DNA from: Alloalcanivorax marinus
GTDB lineage: Bacteria > Pseudomonadota > Gammaproteobacteria > Pseudomonadales > Alcanivoracaceae
Direction of reading: 5' to 3'
DNA: 64,000 nt
Assembly (NCBI RefSeq): GCF_016785095.1
Contig: NZ_JAEKJB010000011.1
Location: 124,001 to 188,000 of the forward strand
In this document: positions 54,721 through 64,000 of the stretch, piece by piece
How positions within the stretch are numbered: position 1 is the first letter of the stretch
How the letters are laid out: each line of letters begins with the position of its first letter
Made by a program: the position numbers and the translations under genes
Notes under the pieces: generated by a model
The model's database searches: none
The model's input: only the letters and a program-made list of their open reading frames with translations
Told to the model about the DNA's origin: nothing

Positions 54721-54788
54721 GTAGGAGCGACTTTAGTCGCGATCAGCGCTGTGCGCGGCCGGTGTTTCGCGGCTGAAGCCGCTCCTAC
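54721..54788. repeat. Paired inverted REP elements
   Basis: Short-form REP (54721-54743, GTAGGAGCGACTTTAGTCGC plus GAT) and a second in reverse orientation (54767-54788) between metK and the SAH riboswitch. The pair can fold into one hairpin and may separate metK and ahcY transcripts. Confidence 0.85.
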
Positions 54789-54814
54789 GGAGGTTTTGAT
54801 TTACGTTTCCTGGC

Positions 54815-55963
<1,149 letters not shown>

Positions 55964-55995
55964 TGTGGGGTCTCCCGTGATTTAACTGGTAACTG

Positions 55996-56979
55996 TCAAC
56001 TGCTCTTTTCAAAGCTTCTTACCTGTACCTGAAACCCGTTACGCATGGCCAGGAACAGGCTCTCGCGCAACACCAGCCCGGACCGGCCGGCCCAGGCCAC
56101 CAGATCGGCTTCGTCGAAGCCGAGCCAGAAATCGCCGCAGGCGTCCACCGCCCAGCGTTGATCGTGACGGCATAAATCAGTGACCACCAGCACGCCGCCG
56201 CCGTTCAGTTGCGCCGCTGCCGCCTTGAGGGCGCTGGCCGGCGAGGGCAGGTGGTGCAGCACCATATTGAGCACCACCGCGTCCACCGAGGGTAAACTCT
56301 CGCCCTCCTGGGGCCACTCGCCGGCCACCAGGGTCACATTGTTCAGTTTTGCCTCGCGCACACGGCGCCGGGCCAGAGCCAGCATGGCCTCGCTGTTGTC
56401 CAGCGCGAGCACCTGCTCGAAACGGGCCGCCAGGGGCGTCAGAAAGCGACCGTCGCCGGGGCCGATTTCCAGGGCGCGCCGCGCCGGCGCCCCGGCCAGG
56501 GCCCGGTCGAGCAGCTCACAGGCCTGCTCGGCGTACTGATCGTACTCGGCGATCAGTTCCTGCTGGCGCGGCAGGTCGTCGGCGTGGCGGGCGAAAAACG
56601 CCCGGCTCTGCGCCGCCCGCTGGGCCTGCACCCCGGCCAGCCGTTTGGCGGTGCCGGTGTCCAGCAGGGTCTCGTCCAGTTCCTCGAACAAGGCGCCGTG
56701 GAGCTTCTCCGTGGGCGCCTGGGGCGGCGGCAGCCGCCGCCGGTAGAAGATCGAGTTGCCCTCGCGGCGCTTCTCCACCAGCCCGGCCTGGGCCAGCACC
56801 TTGAGGTGATGACTCATGCCGGACTGCTTCATGGCCATGATCTCGCACAGCTCCAGCACGCCGAAGCTGTTCTGCCCCAGTACCCGCAGCACCTCCAGAC
56901 GCAACGGATCGCCCGCTGCCTTGAGGAAGGCGGCCAGGGTGTCCAGGGGCTGTTCCAGCGGTGCCGCATCGGTGGTCAT
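55996..56979 (-). CDS. ArsR-family regulator fused to a methyltransferase domain (SahR-like)
   Basis: Protein of 327 residues. Residues about 10-85 are an ArsR winged helix (DPLRLEVLRVLGQNSFGVLELCEIM, QSGMSHHLKVLAQAGLVEKRREGNSIFYRR); residues about 145-300 a SAM-binding methyltransferase-like domain (ALEIGPGDGRFLTPLAARF, LDNSEAMLALARRR, DAVVLNMVLHHLPSP). Proteobacterial SahR regulators of the SAM cycle belong to the ArsR family and sense SAH; the position immediately upstream of metK-ahcY-metF supports that role. It is not an arsenic regulator: the paired cysteine metal site is absent. Confidence 0.87.
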   Translation of the reverse strand: MTTDAAPLEQPLDTLAAFLKAAGDPLRLEVLRVLGQNSFGVLELCEIMAMKQSGMSHHLKVLAQAGLVEKRREGNSIFYRRRLPPPQAPTEKLHGALFEELDETLLDTGTAKRLAGVQAQRAAQSRAFFARHADDLPRQQELIAEYDQYAEQACELLDRALAGAPARRALEIGPGDGRFLTPLAARFEQVLALDNSEAMLALARRRVREAKLNNVTLVAGEWPQEGESLPSVDAVVLNMVLHHLPSPASALKAAAAQLNGGGVLVVTDLCRHDQRWAVDACGDFWLGFDEADLVAWAGRSGLVLRESLFLAMRNGFQVQVRSFEKSS

Positions 56980-57011
56980 AAAGCGCGATTCTAAAGGAAG
57001 CGGAAGTCTGC

Positions 57012-57027
57012 ATCAAAGTTTATTGAT
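57012..57027. promoter_or_regulatory. Candidate SahR-like operator
   Basis: ATCAA-AGTTTA-TTGAT, a perfect 5-base inverted repeat with 6-base spacer, 32 bases upstream of the regulator start codon. Its AT-rich ATCAA/TTGAT form resembles sites I recall for SahR, but I could not check the consensus. It would give autoregulation and control of metK. Confidence 0.55.
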
Positions 57028-57034
57028 ATAGGTG

Positions 57035-57180
57035 GCTGGCACGCATCACGCAGCACGCTTACACGCAAACCCCGGGGCGGAGAGAGTTGGTGTGTTTTCC
57101 GGGGCGGTTTGAGCGCAGCGAAAGCCGACCAGCTTGCCGGCGTGCCAGCGTGTTGCGTGCCAGCGCCTTGCAGGGTTTGC
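57035..57180. repeat. GCGTG palindromic array element, copy 4
   Basis: Between the divergent SahR-like and tkt genes. The outer arms GCTGGCACGCATCACGC (57035-57051) and GCGTGTTGCGTGCCAGC (57148-57164) pair at 16 of 17 positions. Inside are GCAAACCCC and GGGTTTGC boundaries and a core GGCGGAGAGAG...GTGTGTTTTCC matching the cores of copies 1 and 3. The rest of the 273-base gap (57181-57252) is the tkt leader with AGGAG before the ATG. Confidence 0.82.
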
Positions 57181-57252
57181 CCCCATCCCGGGCTTCGGCG
57201 ACAATAGCGCCCCCTTTTTCAGCGCTGCCCAAAAATCACCCAGGAGACGTGC

Positions 57253-59259
57253 ATGTCCTCTGCTCCCGCCACCCGTGATCTCGCCAACGCCATTCGTGCG
57301 CTCAGCATGGACGCGGTCCAGAAAGCCAACAGCGGCCACCCCGGCGCGCCCATGGGTATGGCCGATATCGCCGAGGTCCTGTGGCGCGGCTTCATGAAGC
57401 ACAACCCGGACAACCCGCACTGGGCCGACCGTGATCGCTTCGTGCTCTCCAACGGGCATGGCTCCATGCTGCTCTACAGCCTGCTGCACCTGACCGGCTA
57501 TGGCGTCAGCCTGGATGACATCAAGAACTTCCGCCAGCTCGGCAGCCCCACCGCCGGCCACCCGGAATACGGCGACGCGCCGGGCATCGAGACCACCACC
57601 GGCCCCCTGGGGCAGGGCATCGCCAACGCCGTGGGCATGGCCCTGGCGGAGAAAGTGCTGGCGGCCCAGTTCAACCGGGACGGCCACGACATCGTCGACC
57701 ACCACACTTACTGCTTCCTGGGTGATGGTTGCATGATGGAGGGTATTTCCCATGAAGTGTCCTCCCTGGCGGGCACCCTGGGCCTGGGCAAGCTGATCGC
57801 CTTCTATGACGACAACGGCATCTCCATCGACGGCGAGGTGGAAGGCTGGTTCACCGACGACACCGTGGAACGCTTCCGCGCCTACGGCTGGCACGTAATC
57901 CCCAATGTGGACGGCCACAGCGCCCAGGAAGTGAAGCTGGCCATCGAGAACGCCCGCAAGAACACCGACCAGCCCACCCTGATCTGCTGCAAGACGGTGA
58001 TCGGCTTCGGCAGCCCCAACAAGCAGGGCAAGGAAGATTCCCACGGCGCCGCCCTGGGCGAGGAAGAAGTGGCCCTGACCCGGGATGCCCTGGGTTGGCA
58101 CCATCCTCCCTTCGAGGTACCGGACGAGATCTACCAGGCCTGGGACGCCCGTGCCCAGGGCGCCAAGGTGGAAGCCGACTGGCAGGCCCGGTTCGATGCC
58201 TACAAGGCCGAGCACCCGGAGCTGGCGGCGGAGTTCGAGCGTCGCCTGGCCGGCGAGCTGCCGGACGGCTTCGAGCAGCGCGCCAACGACTTCATCGCCG
58301 AATGCCAGAAGGCCGGCGATAAAGTAGCCAGCCGCAAGGCCAGCCAGAATACCCTGGACGCCTTCGGCCCCCTGCTGCCGGAGCTCACCGGTGGCTCCGC
58401 CGACCTGGGTGGTTCCAACAACACCGTGTGGAAGGGCTGCAAGTCGATCACCGCCGGTGACGCCAGCGGCAACTACATCCATTACGGCGTGCGTGAATTC
58501 GGCATGACGGCGATCATGAACGGCCTGTGCCTGCACGGCGGCGTGCGCCCCTACGGCGGCACCTTCCTGACCTTCATGGAATACGCCCGCAACGCGGTGC
58601 GCATGGCGGCCTTGATGCACCAGCCCAACATTCTGGTCTACACCCACGATTCCATCGGCCTGGGCGAGGATGGCCCCACCCACCAGCCTGTCGAGCAGCT
58701 CGCCAACCTGCGCATGACGCCGAACCTGAGCACCTGGCGGCCCTGCGACACGGTGGAAACCGCGGTGGCCTGGAAGCACGCCGTGACCCGCACCGACGGC
58801 CCCAGCGCGCTGATCTTCTCCCGTCAGGGCTTGCCCTGCATGGAGCGCGACGACACCGTGCTGGGCAACGTGGCCAAGGGCGGTTACACCCTGCTGCAGA
58901 CCGGCGAAGGTCAGCCCGAGGCGATCATCATCGCCACCGGCTCCGAGGTGGAGCTGGCGGTGAACGCCGCCCGCGAGCTGGGCAATCAGGGCAAGAACGT
59001 GCGCGTGGTGTCCATGCCCAGCGTCGACACCTTCCTGGCGCAGAGCGCCGACTACCAGGAACAGGTGCTGCCCTCGGCGGTGCGTGCCCGGGTGGCGGTG
59101 GAGGCGGCCATCGTCGACTACTGGTACCGCTTCGTGGGCCTGGACGGCAAGGTGGTGGGCATGCACGGCTATGGCGCCTCGGCCCCGGCCGGCGAGCTGT
59201 ACAAACATTTTGGTATCACCGCCGATGCGGTCCGCGAAGCGGTGGAGAGCTTGCTTTGA
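57253..59259 (+). CDS. tkt: Transketolase
   Basis: Thiamine-diphosphate enzyme of 668 residues of the pentose phosphate pathway. Marks are [30 protein letters not shown], the diphosphate-binding [24 protein letters not shown], the [14 protein letters not shown] glutamate that activates the cofactor, and [19 protein letters not shown]. It begins a plus-strand set tkt-epd-pgk-fba, but palindromic arrays in every gap may divide the transcript. Confidence 0.97.
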   Translation: MSSAPATRDLANAIRALSMDAVQKANSGHPGAPMGMADIAEVLWRGFMKHNPDNPHWADRDRFVLSNGHGSMLLYSLLHLTGYGVSLDDIKNFRQLGSPTAGHPEYGDAPGIETTTGPLGQGIANAVGMALAEKVLAAQFNRDGHDIVDHHTYCFLGDGCMMEGISHEVSSLAGTLGLGKLIAFYDDNGISIDGEVEGWFTDDTVERFRAYGWHVIPNVDGHSAQEVKLAIENARKNTDQPTLICCKTVIGFGSPNKQGKEDSHGAALGEEEVALTRDALGWHHPPFEVPDEIYQAWDARAQGAKVEADWQARFDAYKAEHPELAAEFERRLAGELPDGFEQRANDFIAECQKAGDKVASRKASQNTLDAFGPLLPELTGGSADLGGSNNTVWKGCKSITAGDASGNYIHYGVREFGMTAIMNGLCLHGGVRPYGGTFLTFMEYARNAVRMAALMHQPNILVYTHDSIGLGEDGPTHQPVEQLANLRMTPNLSTWRPCDTVETAVAWKHAVTRTDGPSALIFSRQGLPCMERDDTVLGNVAKGGYTLLQTGEGQPEAIIIATGSEVELAVNAARELGNQGKNVRVVSMPSVDTFLAQSADYQEQVLPSAVRARVAVEAAIVDYWYRFVGLDGKVVGMHGYGASAPAGELYKHFGITADAVREAVESLL

Positions 59260-59265
59260 ATAAAA

Positions 59266-59344
59266 GCCGGACGCCAGACGCCGGACGCCAGACGCTGAAA
59301 AGCGCGGTATTTGGCGTCCGGCGTCCGGCGTCAAGCGTCGAGCG
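59266..59344. repeat. GGCGTCC palindromic array element, copy 2
   Basis: Fills the tkt-epd gap. Left arm GCCGGACGCCAGACGCCGGA and similar, central CGCT-GAAA-AGCG hairpin, right arm GGCGTCCGGCGTCCGGCGTC plus AAGCGTCGAGCG, followed by TTTTT. The T-run suggests terminator-like activity for tkt. It ends 6 bases before the epd start codon, leaving no evident ribosome site. Confidence 0.8.
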
Positions 59345-59350
59345 TTTTTC

Positions 59351-60376
59351 ATGAAGATCGCGATCAACGGTTATGGCCGCATCGGCCGCTCCTTCGTTCG
59401 CGCGCTCGCGGAGCGCGAGGCGGCGGGCCGCCCCGCGCCCGTGACGCTGGTGGCGATCAATGATCTGGGCCGCGCCGAGGACCTGCTCTACCTGACCCGC
59501 TACGACACCACCCACGGTCGTCTCGACGCGCCGGTGGCTCTGGAGGGCGGCTGCCTGCGCATCGGCGGGCAGGCGCCCCGGTTGTTCAGCGAGGCGCGGC
59601 CCGAGGACCTGCCCTGGGGTGAGCTGGGGGTGGACGTGGTGCTCGAATGCTCCGGCCATTTTCGCGGCCACGGCGACGCGGCGCGGCATCTGAGCGCCGG
59701 CGCCGGCCGGGTGATCATCGGCGCGGTGCCGTTCGACCGCGCCGACCAGACCATCGTCTACGGCGTCAATGACGGCGACCTGGACCCGGACAGCCGGGTA
59801 CTGTCCGCGGCCTCCTGCACCACCCATTGCGTGGCGCCGGTGCTGGCGGCCCTGGACCGGGAATTCGGTGTGCGCCAGGCCCTGATGAAGGAAATCCACG
59901 CCTACACCTCGGACCAGACCCTGCTCGATCACGTGCATCGTGATCCGCGCCGGGGCCGGGCCGGGGCGCAGAACATCATTCCCACCACCAGCAGCGCCAT
60001 CAAGGCGGTGCAGGCGGTGCTGCCGGCCTTGGAAGGGCGCATCGACGGCCACTCCATCCGTGTGCCCACGCTTAACGTGGCCATGGTGGCGTTGACCCTG
60101 CTGCTTGAGCGCACCCCGGACGCCGGCGACCTGAACCCCTGGTTAAGGCGCCTGTCCCAGGAACAACCGGCGCTGATTGGCTACAATGACGAGCCTCTGG
60201 TGAGCGCGGACTTCAACCATCGGCCCGAGTCCGCCGTCGTTGACGCGACCCAGACACGGGTTCAGGGCGAAATGGTCCAGGTAGTGGCCTGGTACGACAA
60301 CGAATGGGGCTACGCCAACCGCCTGCTCGATTGGGTGGCTTATATTGCCGCTGGCACGCAACACGCTTCACGCTGA
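59351..60376 (+). CDS. epd: Erythrose-4-phosphate dehydrogenase / GAPDH-family enzyme
   Basis: NAD-dependent aldehyde-phosphate dehydrogenase of 341 residues. Marks are [22 protein letters not shown], the catalytic cysteine in [35 protein letters not shown] and [14 protein letters not shown]. The usual sequence after the cysteine is TTN; here it is TTH. Position between tkt and pgk matches Epd in other gammaproteobacteria, but a GAPDH role is possible. Its last residues (GTQHASR) and stop codon are written by a palindromic repeat. No Shine-Dalgarno sequence is evident. Confidence 0.88.
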   Translation: MKIAINGYGRIGRSFVRALAEREAAGRPAPVTLVAINDLGRAEDLLYLTRYDTTHGRLDAPVALEGGCLRIGGQAPRLFSEARPEDLPWGELGVDVVLECSGHFRGHGDAARHLSAGAGRVIIGAVPFDRADQTIVYGVNDGDLDPDSRVLSAASCTTHCVAPVLAALDREFGVRQALMKEIHAYTSDQTLLDHVHRDPRRGRAGAQNIIPTTSSAIKAVQAVLPALEGRIDGHSIRVPTLNVAMVALTLLLERTPDAGDLNPWLRRLSQEQPALIGYNDEPLVSADFNHRPESAVVDATQTRVQGEMVQVVAWYDNEWGYANRLLDWVAYIAAGTQHASR

Positions 60377-60447
60377 CACGCGGGAGCGCCGCCGGTGGCA
60401 CGGGTTAAAGTTTTGGCGTGCAAGCGTGTTACGTGGAGCGTGCCAGC
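60350..60447. repeat. GCGTG palindromic array element, copy 5
   Basis: Perfect outer arms GCTGGCACGC / GCGTGCCAGC with further ACGCAAC, ACGCTTC and GCGTGTTACGTGGA units inside, followed by GTTTTT. A partial inner boundary CACGGGTT is present but not the GTGTTTTCC core. The left arm overlaps the last nine codons of epd. The pgk start codon lies 27 bases beyond. Confidence 0.8.
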
Positions 60448-60473
60448 GTTTTTCCAACGAGGTAAGAGGAATC

Positions 60474-61637
60474 ATGAATTTCAAACGCATGACCGACCTG
60501 GAACTGAAAGGCAAGCGGGTGCTGATCCGCGAGGACCTGAACGTGCCGGTCAAGGACGGCAAGGTGACCAGCGACGCCCGCATCCGCGCCTCGCTGCCGA
60601 CCATCCAGCACGCCCTGGAGGCTGGTGCCCGTGTCATGCTGCTCTCGCACCTGGGCCGCCCCACCGAGGGTGAGTACGAGGAACAGTACTCGCTCAAGCC
60701 GGTGGCCGAGCACCTGGGTGGCCTGCTGGGCCGCGAGGTGCCCCTGGCCAAGGACTGGCTCGACGGTGTCGACGTGGCGGAAGGCCAGGTGGTGCTGTGC
60801 GAGAACGTGCGCTTCAACAAGGGCGAGAAGAAGGACGACGAGGCGCTCGCCAAAAAAATGGCGGCGCTGTGCGACATCTACGTGATGGACGCCTTCGGCA
60901 CCGCCCACCGCGCCCAGGCCTCCACCCACGGCGTGGCCCGGTTCGCGCCGGTGGCCTGTGCCGGGCCGCTGCTGGCCAATGAACTGGATGCCCTCGGCAA
61001 GGCGCTGCTGGAACCGGCCAAGCCGCTGGTGGCCATCGTCGGCGGTTCCAAGGTGTCCACCAAGCTGGAGGTGCTCGACGCCCTGGCGGAGAAGGTCGAT
61101 CAGTTGATCGTTGGTGGCGGCATCGCCAACACCTTCCTGGCCGCCGCCGGCCACCCGGTGGGCAAGTCCCTGTGCGAGAAGGATCTGATCCCGGCGGCGC
61201 GGAAGCTGGCCGAGAAAGTGCATATCCCGCTGCCGGTGGACGTGGTGGTGGCCAAGGAATTCGCCGAAACCGCCGAAGCCATCACCAAGACGGTGGACGA
61301 GGTGGCCGAGGACGACATGATCCTGGACGTGGGGCCGCAGACCGCCCACGTGTTCGCCGCCTTGATGAAGGAAGCGCGCACTATCGTCTGGAACGGCCCG
61401 GTGGGCGTGTTCGAATTCGACCAGTTCGGTGAAGGCACCAAGGAACTGGCGGAAGCCATCGCCGACAGCGAGGCATTTTCCATCGCCGGCGGCGGCGATA
61501 CCCTGGCGGCGGTGGACAAGTACGGCATCGCCGATCGCATCAGTTATATTTCCACTGGCGGCGGCGCCTTCCTGGAATTCGTGGAAGGCAAGACCTTGCC
61601 GGCGGTGGCGATGCTCGAGCAGCGGGCAAAAGACTAG
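60474..61637 (+). CDS. pgk: Phosphoglycerate kinase
   Basis: Glycolytic kinase of 387 residues. Marks are [61 protein letters not shown] and [13 protein letters not shown]. It starts at ATG 60474 with AAGAGGA upstream; the longer open frame from 60345 runs through a repeat and is not coding. Confidence 0.97.
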   Translation: MNFKRMTDLELKGKRVLIREDLNVPVKDGKVTSDARIRASLPTIQHALEAGARVMLLSHLGRPTEGEYEEQYSLKPVAEHLGGLLGREVPLAKDWLDGVDVAEGQVVLCENVRFNKGEKKDDEALAKKMAALCDIYVMDAFGTAHRAQASTHGVARFAPVACAGPLLANELDALGKALLEPAKPLVAIVGGSKVSTKLEVLDALAEKVDQLIVGGGIANTFLAAAGHPVGKSLCEKDLIPAARKLAEKVHIPLPVDVVVAKEFAETAEAITKTVDEVAEDDMILDVGPQTAHVFAALMKEARTIVWNGPVGVFEFDQFGEGTKELAEAIADSEAFSIAGGGDTLAAVDKYGIADRISYISTGGGAFLEFVEGKTLPAVAMLEQRAKD

Positions 61638-61644
61638 ACGCCTG

Positions 61645-61702
61645 CACGCACCACGCTCCACGCCGGCACGCTTTGGCGTGTTGCGTGTTAGCGTGGTGCG
61701 TG
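61645..61702. repeat. GCGTG palindromic element, copy 6 (coreless)
   Basis: Perfect outer arms CACGCACCACGC / GCGTGGTGCGTG, with further TCCACGCC and GGCGTGTTGCGTGTTA units and a small central loop. It begins 8 bases after the pgk stop codon and ends 72 bases before the fba start. Confidence 0.75.
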
Positions 61703-61773
61703 TGGGCGGTAACGTATTGGACGAAGCGAAAGCGGTGTCAGTCACCGCAAACGGTTAACCGGAGAGAAATACC

Positions 61774-62838
61774 ATGGCACTGATCAGCATGCGTCAACTG
61801 CTGGACCACGCCGCCGAGCACGGCTATGGCGTACCGGCGTTCAACGTGAACAACCTGGAACAGATGCGCGCCATCATGGAGGCCGCCGACCAGACCAATT
61901 CACCGGTGATCGTGCAGGCCAGCGCCGGTGCCCGCAAATACGCCGGGGCCCCCTTCCTGCGCCACCTGATCCTGGCGGCCACCGAGGAGTTTCCGCACAT
62001 CCCGCTGGTGATGCACCAGGACCACGGCACCAGCCCCAGTGTTTGCCAGCGCTCCATTCAACTGGGCTTCTCCTCGGTGATGATGGACGGCTCCCTGGGC
62101 GAGGACGGCAAAACCCCCACCGAGTACGACTACAACGTGGAAGTGACCCGTCGCACCGTTGAAATGGCCCACGCCTGTGGCGTATCCGTGGAAGGCGAGC
62201 TGGGCTGCCTGGGTTCCCTGGAAACCGGCATGGCCGGCGAGGAAGACGGCATCGGCGCCGAGGGCAAGCTCGACCACGACAAGCTGCTCACCGATCCGGA
62301 GGAAGCCGCCGACTTCGTCAAGGCCACCGGCGTGGATGCCCTGGCCATCGCCATCGGCACCAGCCACGGCGCCTACAAGTTCACCCGGCCGCCCACCGGC
62401 GACATCCTCGCCATCGAGCGCATCAAGGAAATCCACGCCCGCATCCCGGACACTCACCTGGTGATGCACGGCTCCTCCTCGGTGCCCCAGGAATGGCTGA
62501 AGGTGATCAACGAATACGGCGGCGAGATTCCGGAAACCTACGGCGTGCCGGTGGAGGAAATCCAGGAAGGCATCAAGCACGGCGTGCGCAAGGTCAACGT
62601 GGATACCGACCTGCGGCTGGCCTCCACCGGCGCGGTGCGGCGCTTCCTGGCCCACAACAAGGCCGAGTTCGACCCGCGTAAATTCCTCAAGGAAACCGTG
62701 TCGGCCATGCGCGACATCTGTATCGCCCGTTACGAAGCCTTCGGCACCGCCGGCAACGCCGACAAGATCAAGCCGATCAGCCTGGAAAAGATGTACCAGC
62801 GCTACGAAACCGGCGAACTGGATCCCCGCGTCAAGTAG
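61774..62838 (+). CDS. fba: Class II fructose-bisphosphate aldolase
   Basis: Zinc-dependent aldolase of 354 residues. Marks are [33 protein letters not shown] with a zinc-binding histidine, [24 protein letters not shown] and the later [13 protein letters not shown]. The residues around [10 protein letters not shown] fit the Calvin-type (class IIB) group common in proteobacteria. GGAGAG precedes the ATG. Confidence 0.96.
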   Translation: MALISMRQLLDHAAEHGYGVPAFNVNNLEQMRAIMEAADQTNSPVIVQASAGARKYAGAPFLRHLILAATEEFPHIPLVMHQDHGTSPSVCQRSIQLGFSSVMMDGSLGEDGKTPTEYDYNVEVTRRTVEMAHACGVSVEGELGCLGSLETGMAGEEDGIGAEGKLDHDKLLTDPEEAADFVKATGVDALAIAIGTSHGAYKFTRPPTGDILAIERIKEIHARIPDTHLVMHGSSSVPQEWLKVINEYGGEIPETYGVPVEEIQEGIKHGVRKVNVDTDLRLASTGAVRRFLAHNKAEFDPRKFLKETVSAMRDICIARYEAFGTAGNADKIKPISLEKMYQRYETGELDPRVK

Positions 62839-62846
62839 CCCCCACG

Positions 62847-62866
62847 GGCCCCCTCCCCAGGGGGCC
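62847..62866 (+). terminator. Hairpin after fba
   Basis: Perfect inverted repeat GGCCCCCT / AGGGGGCC with a CCCC loop, 8 bases after the fba stop codon. No T-run follows; termination may be assisted by the REP hairpin just beyond. Confidence 0.55.
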
Positions 62867-62873
62867 AGGCCGC

Positions 62874-62907
62874 TGTAGGAGCGGCACGCCACCCGACCGC
62901 TCCTACA
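62874..62907. repeat. REP-derived palindrome
   Basis: TGTAGGAGCGG / CCGCTCCTACA, perfect 11-base arms around CACGCCACCCGA. The loop contains part of the long-form REP, so this looks like a folded-back long-form element. Confidence 0.75.
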
Positions 62908-62938
62908 GCCGCGCCGATCTATCTGCTAAGCTCACCCC

Positions 62939-62962
62939 GTTACAAATTATAATGTTTGTTAC
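62939..62962. promoter_or_regulatory. Promoter/operator of the TetR gene
   Basis: GTTACAAA and TTTGTTAC form an imperfect inverted repeat (7 of 8 pairs) around a perfect TATAAT -10 hexamer (62948-62953), 38 bases before the TetR start codon. The -35 region is weak. The GTTACA half-site recurs at 63693, suggesting autoregulation by the same protein. Confidence 0.6.
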
Positions 62963-63000
62963 TTGCCGTGCCTGTGCCGCGACGGCGAGATTGGGAGAGC

Positions 63001-63654
63001 ATGATGAGCAACAAAGTCACCAACGACACGGGCAACGACCTGTGCGACGGCACGCCGGGCCAGCGCGGGCCGGCGGACCACGAACGCCGCGAACAGATCC
63101 TTTGCGTGGCCGACGATCTGTTCAAGGCCCACGGTTTCCGCAAGACCTCGGTCACCGACATCGCCCGGGAAATCGGCGTGTCCAGCGCCTACCTGTACCG
63201 TTTCTTCAACTCCAAGCAGGCCATCGGCGAGGCGGTCTGCGCCCGCGCTCTGCTGAGCATGGACAACGCCATCCGCGCCGTCGCCGCGCGCGACCAGCCC
63301 GCCACCCAGCGCCTGCGCGACATGCTGCGCACCCTGCTGGAAGAAGCCCTGCGATTGTTCCTGAGGGAGCGCCGCATGCACGACATCATCGTGGTGTCCA
63401 TCGAGAACCAATGGGCGGTCACCGAGGAGCACAACCGGGTGGTCTACGAGACCATCGAGAAGATCGTCGCCGACGGTCGCGACAGTGGCGAGTTCGAACG
63501 TAAGACCCCGCTCGACGAGGTGTGCACCGCGATCCGCGTCACCGCCGCCGCCTACGCCCACCCGGTGTTGCTCAGCCGGCTCGGCGATCCCGAGGAGATG
63601 GAAGCCAAACTGACCGCGGTCACCAACCTGATCCTGCGCAGCCTGGCGCCCTGA
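63001..63654 (+). CDS. TetR-family transcriptional regulator
   Basis: Regulator of 217 residues. Helix-turn-helix region is ILCVADDLFKAHGFRKTSVTDIAREIG followed by VSSAYLYRFFNSKQAIGEAV. The C-terminal domain is helical with REQ-free ligand pocket sequence I cannot assign. GGGAGAG precedes tandem ATG codons at 63001 and 63004. Shared half-sites upstream of it and of the next gene point to control of both. Confidence 0.9.
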   Translation: MMSNKVTNDTGNDLCDGTPGQRGPADHERREQILCVADDLFKAHGFRKTSVTDIAREIGVSSAYLYRFFNSKQAIGEAVCARALLSMDNAIRAVAARDQPATQRLRDMLRTLLEEALRLFLRERRMHDIIVVSIENQWAVTEEHNRVVYETIEKIVADGRDSGEFERKTPLDEVCTAIRVTAAAYAHPVLLSRLGDPEEMEAKLTAVTNLILRSLAP

Positions 63655-63692
63655 GGCAACACCTATGGCGGCGATAGGTATTTGCTTCGCAA

Positions 63693-63729
63693 GTTACAAG
63701 TTGACAAATCTGTAACCTGTAACCATACT
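63693..63729 (+). promoter_or_regulatory. Promoter overlapped by a candidate TetR operator
   Basis: Perfect -35 TTGACA (63701-63706), 17-base spacer, and -10-like CATACT (63724-63729). The inverted repeat GTTACA / TGTAAC (63693-63716) overlaps the -35 and spacer, and another TGTAAC follows at 63719-63723 region. This arrangement fits direct repression of the exported-protein gene. Confidence 0.65.
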
Positions 63730-63810
63730 GGCAACCATCAAGCGTGGGAGGCCAAGTACAGCGAGCGGTCCCGCCACGCGCCGGAACGACCGAACAGCGA
63801 GGTTAGGACC

Positions 63811-64000
63811 ATGAACAAAGCACTTATCCCGTTCGCCATTGCCGCCCTGAGCGCCGCCCCCCTGAGTGTTGCCCAGGCCGATGATTACCTGGCCCAGCGC
63901 CAGAACCTGGACAGCTTCGAGCAGATCCAGGCCTCTTATCAGGAAGCCGTGGCTCAGGGCCAGCGTGCCCGCGCCGCCGGCAACGATCAGGGCGCGCCCC
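63811..64000 (+). CDS. Exported protein, 5' part only
   Basis: The first 63 codons of a gene cut by the window edge. It starts MNKALIPFAIAALSAAPLSV with a clear signal peptide ending at AQA, then DDYLAQRQNLDSFEQIQASY and an alanine/glutamine-rich helical stretch. The GAGGTTAGGACC leader gives a modest ribosome site. I do not recognise the family. Its promoter overlaps a palindrome shared with the adjacent TetR gene. Confidence 0.75.
   Translation, partial: MNKALIPFAIAALSAAPLSVAQADDYLAQRQNLDSFEQIQASYQEAVAQGQRARAAGNDQGAP

Noticed and set aside
55996..56979. Arsenic-responsive ArsR regulator
   Set aside because: No vicinal cysteine metal site, no ars genes, and a C-terminal methyltransferase-like domain beside metK.
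57046..59367. Open frame of 773 codons on the minus strand
   Set aside because: Antisense to the well-supported transketolase gene and running through two repeat elements.

Overview
The window is a gene-dense, GC-rich bacterial chromosome segment. Gene content and order (hemW-rdgB-metW-metX; ftsX-ftsE-ftsY beside rpoH; thiS/thiG/trmB; metK-ahcY-metF; tkt-epd-pgk-fba) point to a gammaproteobacterium, most likely an Alcanivorax/Alloalcanivorax-type marine bacterium. That assignment is inferred from synteny and protein character; no rRNA or other marker was available. I see no tRNA, rRNA, insertion sequence, prophage or CRISPR array.

Layout. 1-5.6 kb: efflux adaptor, hemW, rdgB, metW/metX and a small membrane protein, all on the minus strand. 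5.7-7.8 kb: an MFS transporter and an outer-membrane barrel. 7.8-14.7 kb: housekeeping block on the minus strand (trmB, thiG, thiS, DUF423 protein, rpoH, ftsX, ftsE, ftsY), with a perfect CIRCE operator upstream of rpoH. 14.9-20.2 kb: a tripartite EmrAB/OMF drug pump with a divergent TetR regulator. 20.3-29.2 kb: a pair of M16 peptidases, rsmD, a CaCA antiporter, an AI-2E family permease, an acidic lipoprotein, a patatin and a MATE pump. 29.4-39.5 kb: M20 amidohydrolase, formaldehyde detoxification genes (frmA-fghA) with a divergent LysR, an aldo/keto reductase with AraC, degV, an AbrB-type permease and a secreted lipase.

39.7-52.2 kb is the most unusual part: an apparent catabolic island for an unidentified tricarboxylate or related acid. 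It encodes an OprD porin, a CitMHS carrier, a LeuCD-like hydratase, a 2-hydroxyacid dehydrogenase, an AtuA-like/DUF4387 pair, an MmgE/PrpD protein, an esterase and a CaCA cation exchanger. In its middle, on the opposite strand, lies a citrate-synthase-fold protein with an N-terminal helix-turn-helix and two of three catalytic residues missing, which I read as the metabolite-sensing regulator. Related palindromes lie upstream of both transcription units.

52.3-57.0 kb is the activated-methyl cycle (metF, ahcY, metK) with two layers of control: a SAH riboswitch ahead of ahcY and a SahR-like ArsR/methyltransferase fusion ahead of metK. 57.2-62.8 kb is central carbon metabolism (tkt, epd, pgk, fba). 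The window ends with a TetR regulator and the start of an exported protein whose promoter overlaps a palindrome.

Three repeat families occupy the intergenic spaces: REP-like GTAGGAGCG palindromes in a short and a long form; large palindromic elements whose arms are arrays of roughly 8-base GCGTG-containing units; and a similar family built on GGCGTCC. Some supply the final codons or stop codon of the neighbouring gene.
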